DNA of 64,000 nt. It comes from Solea solea (lineage: Eukaryota > Chordata > Actinopteri > Pleuronectiformes > Soleidae). Every line of letters starts with the position of its first letter. Position 1 is the first letter of the stretch. Both the position numbers and the translations under genes were made by a program. Below are positions 1 to 12,900 of this stretch, piece after piece. The notes below the pieces were generated by a model, which made no database searches, was not told where the DNA came from, and saw only the letters and a program-made list of their open reading frames with translations. The stretch covers positions 13,536,961 to 13,600,960 of the forward strand of contig NC_081149.1 in assembly GCF_958295425.1 (NCBI RefSeq), given 5' to 3'.

Positions 1-1419
1 TGGCGATAGCTCTAAGACACCAAGGGAAGGTCAGCTTCCTCTAAAATGTCGTCAAATATGTACTGTGTTGTATTTTACATTTCAACATTAAACGTGCACT
101 ACAACGTGTCACTAGTTCTTTCAGAATTTGTTTCATATTACCATAGCAACCTCCACAGTAAAACCACTTGAAGCTCAGCTTCAGCTGTTCTCTATGGGAC
201 GGCACAGAGTAGGTTTTTCCCACTGTGGTGAGTTTGATGGTGATTGGACAAAAAATGTCACTTCCGGGGAAGCTGGGCTTCCACGAAAGTGGATGAGGGG
301 GTGGGCAGGCTTAAACGCTGGGCTTCTGCATGATGATTGGAGGAACTGTCTAAAAGGCGGAACCAGTTTCTGATTGACAGCGTTGCAGAAACGTACACAA
401 GAGCAGAGCCTTTACTTCTGTGTGGATTTTGCGATGGAAGTCTGTAGACAAATAGCTATTTGTATGTTTTTATTTGCGCAGCGATACAGCCCATTTTCAT
501 TTGTACATGTACATACAAATACTATTATAGCATTTCAGCTTTACTTTCCTTGCTCTTTTTGTTCGTTGGCAGAATTTATGTAAGAATTTATATATAAATA
601 CCTGGGCCTGAAATGAGCTTCCCCAGTTTCAAAGACCAGCAACCACCACTATTCATGGTGTCAAACGACTGTTGCCCAGGGAAGCTCCGCGTGGCAACTC
701 GCTTAAAATGGAGGCAACAGCCGAATCGCAAGACCGCTGCTGTACTATTTACACGGCTCTTCTCATTAGCAGCCATGGTGACCCTTCGTGTCCATCATCA
801 TAATCCATCTAATGCCCTAATTAAGCAGTTAATATAGCAATAGATGCTGTATTGATTCTTTGAAGCATTATTTAGATCCAGAAATATTCTTGGCAGCAGG
901 ATTGCATTATTTATTCAATATTTTCCTGCTGATACTACCTTGCTTATAAAATCCCAATATCGTATTCTCAGCCCTGTATTAGTAGATGTGTCGTATTCCT
1001 GCCAGTACACAGGCCTAGTAACTACACGCATCGCTGTCACGACACTTTTCAACCATCACTTTGTTTTGAGCCTGCTAGTTCATCATCCACCACCGTACTG
1101 CCCCCTCCCACCTGAACTATTCTCACTATCAGAGGGCAGGATGTGGGTGTTTAAAGCTCTTTTCTGTCCTTTTATTAACATTCAAGACGAGCACTGACTG
1201 TGCCCAAAGATTCTGTCGATGGCTGTTTGCGTGAGACATATTTGGTGCAGCTGAGGGAGGTTTGTGTATGTCAGACAGATGGATAGAAAAGCAGGGACTG
1301 TAACAGGATGACAGGATTAATAAAGCGGGGTGCAAGTATATTCTCTTTGCCCTTGACCACACTACGTTGATAAGTGAAACCTTCACCTCCCATCTATCTT
1401 TTTATCTTTTTTTTTGTAG
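1..1419 (+). other. baiap2: baiap2 intron 1, 3' part
   Basis: This is non-coding sequence ending in a T-rich acceptor tract before exon 2. I see no exon encoding the IRSp53 N-terminus here, so the start codon lies upstream of the window. No tandem repeat or recognised element stands out. Confidence 0.7.
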
Positions 1420-1495
1420 ACCATCATGGAGCAGTTCAACCCCTGCTTACGGAACTTTGTTGCCATGGGGAAGAACTATGAGAAAGCCCTCGCCA
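1420..1495 (+). CDS. baiap2: baiap2 coding exon 2 (I-BAR start)
   Basis: The exon follows a T-rich tract ending in AG (1418-1419) and stops before a GTAAG donor at 1496. It reads [18 protein letters not shown] and onward, the first helix of the I-BAR domain. It starts in phase 0 and ends with one base that joins exon 3 to make Ser, where human has Gly. Confidence 0.95.
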
Positions 1496-4400
1496 GTAAG
1501 TATTTTTTTTTTTTCTCATTTATTTTCTCTGCATTCCCTGTTTTGCTGCAGGTTCAGGCACACCGCCAAAGCAGCACTTTCCCTGTTTATTATTCTTCCT
1601 CTCTTTCCTCCTGCACGTATCTGTCTCCCTATATGTCCTTTTGTTTCACTAAAAAGAAGGACGATATTTATCCTCCTGCCAAATGAGCAGGTCTTTATCA
1701 CGTGGTGCACAGTCTCATGGCGTGCTATTCAGGGAAACACAAAATGCCACTAAAAAGCCCGATTTGCTCGACCCAGAGGTCTAAAAGGCTTTGATTTGCA
1801 GGGGACGGGGAGACACACGTCCACCCACATGATGCAGTCACTCAAATTAACACCGAAAATGACAAAAGGGCTTCATTGGTAGGCTTTCTAGATCTGAAAG
1901 TTGGGATTTATTTATTTATTTGTTTACGACACAGCAGTTAGTCGCTAAATCTCACAGCACCCGGTAAGTGTAAAAGCAACAGATGCAATACAACTGACTG
2001 AGTCCAACTGCCTGGCAAACACAGTCTGGAGCTTATTGTGCAATCCTTATGACAGCATGAAGAGGATGAGGCAGGTACAGGGAAGGGTAGAGTTGGTTCT
2101 TCCTCCCCTTCTGCTCCTCCGTCGGACTTGCAGTCAGAGATGGGATAATCCCGTCTGTCTGTTGTTGTGAGCCCCTCACCCCACATGTCATTTATTAAAG
2201 TAAAGTATCCTTATAGATCCAGCTTATACACTAAGCCACCCTTCAATTTTGCATGCACACACCCACCCTTCAAAAGCAGCATCAGTAATGAAGTGCCAGT
2301 TACTGTACTTGGAGATCTCTTTGAAAATGTGCTGCAGCTCCCACTCACTCAAAAACACATGTATGTACTCGCAATTTACAGTCGCTCTCTCACTCACTCT
2401 CTCACTCACTCACTCACTCACAGTTTACCACATCAAGGGGGTCTGTTTGGCATAATGGGGAGAAATCAGCTGTGATGCTCTGGGGGCTCGGCTCTCAGGT
2501 CTCAGGTGTTCCCCAGCATGAGCGGAAAGGAAGGAACCCACAGCATCCTCTGCCGTTGACTCGGCTGTAATTGGGATTAGCATTAGCATATGTCCCCTCA
2601 GTCTCGAAGCAGAGCTGTGAGGCTTCCAGCCCGGGAGACTTCCTCTATCGCAGGGCTACATCTGTTTGCTAGAATTAGCCTGCCCCTGCCAGGCTATTGT
2701 TGCGACTGTGTTTCTCACCTGGCAGCTGTCTGCAGGCACAGGGCCCATCTGTCACCTGGACTGCTGTTGAATTCACCTCCAAAAACGCAACAACCATTAC
2801 TCACCGGAGATGGACTGATTGGCAGTCTGTGTGGCAGTGGGGCAGAAACCACTGGACACGGACTCTGTCCTGTTTGACCTTTGCTGCCTTGCGCTGGCCT
2901 GCAGTCGAAATAATGGGGGGGGCAGAGGTTGGTTATTGATCTGTGTAGTTAGGAATACTTGTGGTCTTTTAAGTCCACAACGGAGAATAGGAGGTGTTAG
3001 TGCTGATTAGATTACATTTACAGCTGAAGCATTGTGTGATGGATGTGTGTCGCACATGTGACCCCTAGTTTTAGGGATCCTTGACTAAATCCCTTAATCG
3101 GTGAACAGATTAGTTTGAGAGGTCGGGAAACGCACAATACGGGCCACACGGTTGGTGTAGTGGTTAACACTTGTGCCTTTCCAGCAAGAAGAGCCTGGGT
3201 TTGTGACCCAGTCGGAACAAGGGCTTTTCTGCATGGACTTTGCCTGTTCTCCCACAGTACAAAAACTTCAGATTTAGGGATTAGGCAAATTGACCATAGG
3301 TGTGAGTGTAACTATGAGTGGTTGTACTGTCCAGGGTGTACTCTGCCTTTCACCTTTTGTCAGCTGGGATTGGCGAGATTGGCAGCCCGTGACCCTCATG
3401 TGGAGGATAAAGCAGTACAAGACCAGTGAGTGATGAGTGAGTGAGGAAACACGATACATTTATGGGCCGTTACAGTTGTGGTATTGATAATGATTCCCTG
3501 CGGCTCAGAATAAGACCAACACCTAACAGCCGATGTATGGTGCTGGAGAGAAGACCTGTATACCAAAGATTGCTCTAAGATGGTGGCCACCTGGAAAATG
3601 TAAGCAAGCTGACCCGTGAGACTGTATTTAAAAAAGAAAAACGTATCTCACTGGCAGCAGCTTTAATTAAAAAACTCTAAATGGAAAACTTAAAACCTTG
3701 GGGTTAAATTAAAATAAACCAGCTTCTCTTTCCAGTTGGATAATAACCAGTAAACAAGAAAAGAAAATAGTTTTTAGTCGTCGTTCACCCAGCAAGCACA
3801 GATTATCTGTCTGAAAATAATTTCCTCCTTGCAATCAAGCATGCAGAGTGCCAACAATGAGATGATGTTGAGTAATTAGGAGGAATCATCAGTGGTGATG
3901 GCAAGAAGCTGTGATTCACTACATGGAATATGTTTTGAGGGGAAGACGGAAGAAAAGAGTGTTTTTCCTTTTTATTTTTTTGACGCCACTGGCCAAAAAG
4001 AACACAATTCAAAAGATGCACTGTTTTTGTAACCTTTACATTTTTTTTTTGCTTGTAGGTGTGACATTTGCTGCCAAAGGCTACTTTGATGCTCTGGTCA
4101 GAATGGGTGAACTGGCCAGTGAAAGTCAAGGATCCAAAGATTTGGGTAAGTGACTGATGTGCATACCTGATGACTTGTATTTGTTTCCTTTTCTCTCGTG
4201 GCCATGGTCACGCTGACTTTCAGCAACACCAATGGCACTTTATACACTTTCATACACATATTCATGTTGCATCCACTTTCTGTGTAAAAATGTAGCAGTT
4301 GAACCCGAATGCCACTCAGAGAGTGAGTGTGTGGGTTGGTACAGGAGGCGTTTTTTAATGAGAATTCTTTTATTTATTTTTTTACTGAATCATTTTAGTC

Positions 4401-7400
4401 CTGAAGCAGTTTGTTGTTATATTCTTTTCTGAAAGAAAGAACTTTTTTTTTTTTTTTTGGACCTCATTTTGTCAGAGAAATGTCATCAGAGAAAGAAACG
4501 GGTAACAATGATGAGACGAATGCGGCGCTGACAGCACAGTGAAGTGGGAGCTGTACATCATTTATTTACAGCGGTGTAGACGATGACAATGCACGCTCAT
4601 CCAAACTGACGATTGGATTTTTTTTTTCCATGCAACTGGTAGGAGTTTGCCAGTTTGGTGAATATGCAGTGTAATATGATTTTTGTGTGGAAAATTGTAT
4701 CCGTGCAGCAGATGTGAGACGTGTGCATGTCATGACAATTAGGTGCGTCTGCCTATATCTATCTGTCTCCAAATATAAAGGTCAATTGGAGAAGCGACAC
4801 CTGGTCCTCTCATAGTGAGTTGTTTCCTAGGTGATCGGAGCCCGTGACTGCATCTGTATTCCAGCCCATGGGAAATCAGCTCTTGTTTGAAGAGATTCCC
4901 TTTTTTTTTCTTTTTTTTTTTGTGTGATTGTGCTTTCGACGGCTTGATCTGTGTAGAAGAAGCTGTTGATTTGACGGGGACTTCGCTGTGTTGGAGCTGG
5001 AAAAGGTCTGGGTTTCCATCAGGGGAGTGACATGAAAGTTCTTCTCGGGATATTTTATTCAGTAAGCAATCCCCCTGCTCTCAGTCTCCATCTCGCAAAG
5101 TCTGTCAGGCTTTTCTATTGATTTCTAAGTTGAACCGAGCCCCACTTACAGTAGCAAAACCAAGCCGGTCGTTCCTCACCTGCACTTGTCATTAACGAAA
5201 GTGTGTGTGTGTGTGTGTGTGTGTATATCAATGCCCTCACCTCTTTGTCACACCGAGACAGAAAACTGATTATATTTTCATAAATCCAGCCCGGAGGAAG
5301 TTCTGCAAGGCACTGGATATTTGAAATGACTCATTCTCTCAGTCAAACAACTCATCTCGTCTGTCAGTAACTCCGTCTCCTTTTGTTTGTGTTCATCAAG
5401 CGGCGGCAGAGACTGAATCGATTTGTGCTCTTCTGAAAAAGGGAAAAATGCAGGCTTAAGGGAAGGTATTGTTCACTGTGGACAGTGTACCAACTCCTGA
5501 CCACCCAGCGCTCGTCTGTGTACCACTGAAGTTCCCAGGGGAAGGGTTGGTCTGGCTTTATTTTCAAGCCATGTGGAGGTTTTTGTTCTATTTGGCCACA
5601 CCCTGAGCTCTATGCCAGGGCCTTGACCCTCTTTCTGATTATGTGTCGGGGTGAGCTCAGAACTTCCTGTTTGACACAATATATAAATATCCTCACGTTG
5701 GAGGAAAACATTGTCCCGGAGGTCAGCCAAACAAACCACAGCCTTTTGCATTTTGTTTGACAGCAGATATCATTGCAATGTATTGGTTTGACTCCCTCCT
5801 AAACCCTCCTAAATGTTTCCAACTGGACCTTTTTTAAAGTGCATAAATACTGTAATTTGTCTCAGTTGCTAATGTCTGTATTTATGGATACTTTTGGCAC
5901 TTTTCCACTACCCAGTTGCAGCACGGCTCCACTCTGTGTGCGGCACAAATCTGCCCTTCTTTGTTTGTTTTTTTTGCTTTTCCATTAGCGATAGTACCTG
6001 GTTCCTGATACTTTTTTTACTACCTGCTCTGACAATATTCCAAGCGAGTTGAGCCAATACTAAACTTGACTGGGTCATGAACGCAATGTCCGACGCTGGA
6101 ATCGAACCCAGCAATGCCAGACTTAAAAATCCTGAACACATTCGTTAATCTCCAACATATAGCAGGGAAATGTCTAAAATCTCAACATTTTACAGAGGAG
6201 TCTCTTGGTGTATTTAGCGACGGGCACTGCCAGAAAGCCTCGATTGCTTGCGGCGACCCGCATCACAACCCCTTCCGCCGTATTTCATTTCAGTCACATA
6301 TGACCAAGTCATACAAGTCACAAGTCACTACTGTTAAGCAATGGAAAACGCGCCGCGCCGTGCCGTGCCGTGCCGTGCCGTGCAGTGCCGTGCCGTGCCA
6401 GTACCAGAAAAGCGCCATTTATGGATAGCATCTCCACTGAGGTGACACTGATGCTCACATACGAATGTGCGTACATGAGTTTGAGTTCTAATTGCCTTTT
6501 AATGCATACACGCACGCACGCACACAACATTAATGAAATCACTTGTGGAAAAAAAACCCAAACCACAGTCTGTTGCTGATTGCATAATCAACACATAAAC
6601 CAAACGCTGGCTCCTTTTAGAACACAGTGTGTTCCTACAGGAATCCACCCTGGTTTGTGTACATGCTATATACTGTATGCATGATGGAGGTTGTGTGCAC
6701 TTTCTGTGCATAAATCTTCTTGTGTGAGTGTTGTGTGTTTATGCAGGGCGAGGGCTCTTTTAATCCACTTGTGTATATCTCTGCCTAAAGAGACAGAGCC
6801 CCCCTCCCCCCTCTCTCTCTCTTTCTCTCTCTCTCCAGCCCCACTACTCCCACACACTGCCTCCCACATATCCTCCTCTGGTTGGGCTAATCATCGCCTG
6901 TCACTTTGCCGCCCACTCACAAATGCATACACATGCATGCACTCCAACACACGCACACACTCACACACCTGCTCTTCCTCCCTCAGCCCCCCCCCAAGTC
7001 TCCCTCCCTCTGTTTCTGCCATCCTCCTCCTCTTTTTTATTCCTCTTCAAGTAGAAGGAGTTGAGCACTTATTATACCTCGGTGACATTTATGGCTTTCC
7101 AAAACCTTCGAGGGAAATACGGGAAACCCGGGGTTTATGGGTTTAGAGATACTTTTGACAATCCCACCCAATAAGCTCTGCTCCATCGGGATTGTTATTT
7201 ACTTATAATATAGTCTACAGCCAAAGAAGCGATTCATACGTTCTTATCTCCTCTGAAGATGTCTTTCATCATCCTTGGAGCTTCTTCATCTTGTGCTGTG
7301 ACTGACATAAGCTATAGGCCATTTCCCCCCCCCCCCACATTATGAAAACCTTTGATTGGCTCAAACGGAGTGTGGTTGGCAAAATGGAAAATGAATATAT

Positions 7401-8261
7401 GTAAAACTTCACTGTGATGTGTCCCTGTACAAGATACGTAACCCCAAGTTGCTGCTGGTGCTGTGTATGAATTACTAACTATTACTATTTTGATAGTCGA
7501 CAAGCCATTGATTACTGTAATAATTTGTCGACCAATCGGATAATAAATCACACAATTGCCCTATGGCTTTCTTAAGCTACCAACTTTTCAGTTTACCTTG
7601 AGGTTGTTATGTGCCAACTAACAATAAAGACAATACAAAATACTGCTGCTGTTTAGAATACTACCACAAAAGATAAATAAAAATGCGTCTGTGAGGACAT
7701 CAGTACCTTTACTCTAAGGACTTTAAAAAAAAAAATGGGGAAAAGAAAGAAAATAAATATGATAGACGAGGGTAAACTTTACTCTTAATCTTCAGTAAGG
7801 CAGTGCATCAGGAATGCATCCGAACAATCTTGTAGCTGAGGGACTGAAAATGTAAACAAGACTGCTGGCGGTAATGCACCATTAGTGCCAATTAATTAAC
7901 ATGAAGAAAGAAGTAAACAAGTGAAAAGAGTACTGCTACGGTTGTAACTTTGGACTGTGAAGTTGAATAACACACAGTCGAGGATCTCGCAGCAGAGAGC
8001 GAAGATGAATCAAAACCTCATTTTTAAACACTGAGCAACTTTTTTAATCCCTCTCTTCCCAATTTGGTGAGGTGGTAACTAATGCGTTTTCCTGTGGGGT
8101 GGCAAAAATCACGAGCAACGCGTTTATCACTTTACAGGGACTTTCATGTTAAAAGGCAAGACTACGACGCGCTCCTGCGATATGCACATTTTACAATCTT
8201 TGTCTTGGTTTCGTCGAGAGCGTGAAATGCTCCCGTTCCTTTTTAGAAGGCGTTACATCAT

Positions 8262-8305
<44 letters not shown>

Positions 8306-9942
8306 ATGTCGCTCTGATGTTTACCCAGCAGAGATGGGTAGAAAGCAAGATGTCTCACTCTGTGTATATAAAGAAAAATGATGTTCTGGTCCACAGCGTG
8401 AAAAAGCCAAGTGATGAAGTAACCGACAATACCTGACGGTTAAATTAGTCTGTGACTAAATGTGTCATCTATTAATCGTTGCAGCGTGGGCTCCTCCATT
8501 ATGTAAAAAATAATAATCCCCATTGATTATTTGGTTCAAAATTCAATTCAGGATTATTTCAAATGATTACTCGTTGACTTGAACTTGAAACAATAATGGA
8601 ATTTATTGCGCATAAATTATGTCATTTTTGAATTGACCTTTTGAATTGACATTAAATATCTTTACTCACGCTGCACATTTAACCCTGGGGAACATATGAT
8701 TACTTTGTTTTTGTGTGAAGGTGAGTGTAGTGGAAGAGCAGGTCACCTTCATCCAGAAGGTTGGGGTTCGATCCCATGCTCCACTATTGTACTTGCAGAT
8801 GTGGCAAGTTGCAAGGGTTCGAACAGGTGTGTCCAAACCTTTTTCTTTCTTTTTTTTTTTAACATTTGATAATGTGAAGATGTGGTCCCTTCAGACCTTT
8901 TTTTTTTTTTTTTTTTTTTTTTCAAACACTAAATGTTTAAAGAGAAAATAAAAAAATTCTGCCTTTCTATCACATCTGGAGTCAGATATCATAATAAAAG
9001 GTGAATGGGTTGCAAACCCGGGAATTTGGTTTCAAAGTGCAAACGGGGGGGGGGGGGGGTGTGTGATGAAAGGGAAAAAAAAAACACTACACAGAGATGT
9101 GCTTTATGAATGTACATGGATTATAAGTATCTAATTGTGAGCGCAGTGACATCACAGAGGTTTCTGTGATAATCAGGGCAGAAAGACGAATATTCAAAGC
9201 AACAAAAATGATCCATGTCCTTGTTATGACTGATGTTCTGGTGCAACAATGGCGGCCTGTTTTCAGACTTACTGGTTAGATCGGCTTGTCTTAATGTCCT
9301 TAGGTGAAACAGTCCTGCTTGTGTTTCACTGTTTAAAGATATAATACACCACAGTATGTTAAATCCCAGGTGGCTTTCCAGTCCACCCTGTCCTAACAAT
9401 TAAATAAACTCCCTTTTGACATTTTAGCTGGTTAAAAAAAGCAAAAAAAAAAGATAAGCTGAACAGGAATGTAAGGCACTCACAGTTCAGCCTCTCCAGC
9501 CAGAATAAATCAAATAACTTCCCCCCCTCCACCCCTCTTATTGACTCTTGCAACCTCGCTAATTGCCACATTTTAATAACACACATGTATGATTCAGCAC
9601 AAAGCAGTGCCTTCTGGGAAATTACATGTGTTAGGTATTTAAAAAGCAAAAAAAAAAAAAAGTAGGCCGTAATAAACTGAACTCACACAGTGGGTTACCT
9701 AAGTTGCTGCTGGAAATGGGGCCCAATGGAAAAATCTCCCTAGAACATTCTCAAGGGGGGAAATAAGGCATCAGAATTGTTGTGGTTTATTTATCTAGCA
9801 TACGACTTTTGCATCCCTGCTGGTAAAAGGACGCCATCCTATAATATCTGTTAAGAGTTGAGGGTAGTGGTGGTGGATGAAGTTAGAGTAAACTGTATTT
9901 ATCTGAATGAGCAGTGCACTTACTGTAAGCATGCAGCTCTCC

Positions 9943-9980
<38 letters not shown>

Positions 9981-12900
9981 CTCTCTCTCTCCGTTTCCCC
10001 TCTCTCCGTCACTCTGTCTTCAGTCTGGCCTACCTCCTCTCACCTCCTCCAGCACCTGCCCCTGTTTTAAATGAGAGCAGAGGAGCTCTTTTTCTTAGCC
10101 TCTGTGCCTCCATCCCAGGGGTCCCTGCCTTCTCCTGACTATTTCGGAGACACGCGCTGCATGATGGGAAGCCAGTGGCCCCCACATGCTCGTTCTACAC
10201 ACATTCACATTGCCCCTTCATTTGTTCACAGCAGTGGCATGTGCTGAAGGTGAGCTGACATCCAGCTGGGATGACACGAACAGGACTTCCCATAGACTCT
10301 CTCGCTCTCTCTGTCTCACACGCAGGCAATGTGCACACATGTCGGAATATTTCATGTAATGTGTCTGATCCAACCAGTATTTCCACAGCTCTGGCGGTTT
10401 CGTATTGTGATGCCTTTAAATTAGCATTTNNNNNNNNNNNNNNNNNNNNNNNNNNNNNNNNNNNNNNNNNNNNNNNNNNNNNNNNNNNNNNNNNNNNNNN
10501 NNNNNNNNNNNNNNNNNNNNNNNNNNNNNNNNNNNNNNNNNNNNNNNNNNNNNNNNNNNNNNNNNNNNNNNNNNNNNNNNNNNNNNNNNNNNNNNNNNNN
10601 NNNNNNNNNNNNNNNNNNNNNNNNNNNNNGTGTGTGTGTGTGTGTGTCCGTTGTGTGTCGCGGCTCTGGACAGGTCATGTCACTTTTTTAGCAGGTATGC
10701 GGTAATCCCTGTCAGGCCAGAAGCTTTTTCACCTCGTCCCACGGGTTGTGTCATGCCTGCAAACAATAACATTGCACAACATGTTCAGTTTTCGTGTGTC
10801 TTTATCCATTTCTTGATAGGATTCTCTGTTGCTAACTGTGCACGAAGGTGCAGTGCAATTTTCTATTACTGTTGTTGTGGGATATGATATCCAAGTTGCC
10901 ATGGTAACTATTTGCATCTCCTAAGTGTGATGTTTTTTGTTTTTTTTTCTCCCTTTGATGCTTTGGCATGTACATTGCGCAGCAATGAAACTGCAGATGA
11001 CAGGATGAGATCTATCGCTTATTCATTCATCCTTTACCTCTCTGGCTTCTCGTAAACGCCTCGTCCTGCTGCCAGTTCACTTGACAGGCATGTGTGTGCT
11101 TGTGTGTGTGTGTGTGTCGAAGTGGTGGCTGCTCGTTTAATTTAATTGATCCAGCTAGTTGGAGCCGCCGGCACAAATGCCAGGGTTTCTAAGCCTAAAG
11201 GGCTGTGATCAGGGATGAGTATCCGTAAGCTGCTTAGCAGGGAGACAGGGTGCCTTGGCCTGCTTCTCCGCTACTGTGAGCCACAGGATCAGCAGGCAGG
11301 TTGCCCCATGAGCAAACGGCCCGGCAGTCTTGGGTTTGCAGCAGCAGTTTTAAGGGCAGTGACTGCATGTTCTCAGCAAAAAGCAACCGAGCACTCCCTG
11401 AACAGCTGCTTGACTACATGCCTGGATGTGCCAGTCACAAACTGCTCCCGTGTCCTTCACCACGCAGCTCCATTCCGTTTCCTGGATGTAGTCTGGACAG
11501 ATATACAACACATAACTTACTTAGTAGCTTAGAAACAACATGAAAAGGCCGCATGGCTTCTCTCTCTCGCTCCCTCCCTCTCTCTCTCTCTCTGTGTATA
11601 TGTGGAAATATGTGAGAGTGGGTTAAGGAAGAGGTCATAGATGCCACACTGTTTGGTAATTGCTCAGAAGTCCACAGGGGGCGATAGAGGTTCTGTACTG
11701 AGCTTTGACAAATTTCTTATGGAACGCTATAGTTTAGCTGTAATTGGATATGAACATATGTTATCATCAGTGTGGTCTGGTCATCCAAGCAGATCCTAAC
11801 ATCAAAATGCATGTTAAATTCTGCATACAACAATAATATGCTGCTTCTTGATGAACACTTTATTCAACTTTATTCTACATACTTAAGGGGGTTGAAGCAA
11901 AAAAAAAAATATATACCAACGTCATTACCAAAAATATCGGAGCACTTTACTTCTTTTTACCTCCTGAGGTTTTTGTGGATTAATTGCTGTGCACATTGTA
12001 TTTTCTCCTTTTCCCTCCTCTCCCTCTAAAGCTTCAACCTGCTTCGCTGCATTTATGTCCCGCCTCCTTTTTGTTTCCCTCCTCCTTTGCCACAGTCACT
12101 TGAGTGTTTGTCTGTCTGCTGTAGTTTTTGTACTCGCTGGCTGTCGAGGGCGGGGGGGGGGGGACCACTCCAAAGCTCTTTGGCGAAATCTGTAAAGTTT
12201 GTTTCTGAAAACACTTCTCCGAAGAAGCTGTAATTTCACTCGGCAATCGTTTTGACATGTACTCCTTCCAGGTCAGATTTCAAAGAGTGACATGGTGAAT
12301 AGAATAGAAGGGGCGGGGCGAAAAGGAATCAGTGCACAGTGAGGTGTTGCACTTCTCTATGCAGCTCCTTCTCCACCACAAAATGCCCACATGTGTTCTT
12401 TTTTTCACAAAACAGTTAAGTTAAGTTCATTTGTCTATGAAAATGGTTCGACTCATTTGAGACAGTCCTGCTATTTGCCAGGTTTCACATCCGCTTTTAA
12501 ATTAACTTTTAAATTAACTTTTAAATGCTGTTTTTTTTTTTTACAAATATCCCAGATTATCCCAATTACAGCCAAGTGTCACTCGATCACTCGAAATTCT
12601 CTTTCATCCAGCGCAAAGCAAGGCTAGAAATCAACGTTGTTCTTGAAGCACCAAGTGAACAACTCAAACCTGAGGGGCTTTGGACCTCTTGGTCAGGAAA
12701 ATATGTGTGCGTCATTTCTCTGTATGTGAAGATCTCATGCTGTCTCTCCACCAGGCCTCTTTGTGTGTCCTTCGCTCAATGTAGCTCTTTGTGTTCCTTT
12801 TCTTGACAATGCACTGCATATTCAGAAGAGGCAGCCTGTAGGTATATGAAAATGAAATACTCTTACTAGCTGCATGACCCTTCTTTATCTCTTCCCTTTT

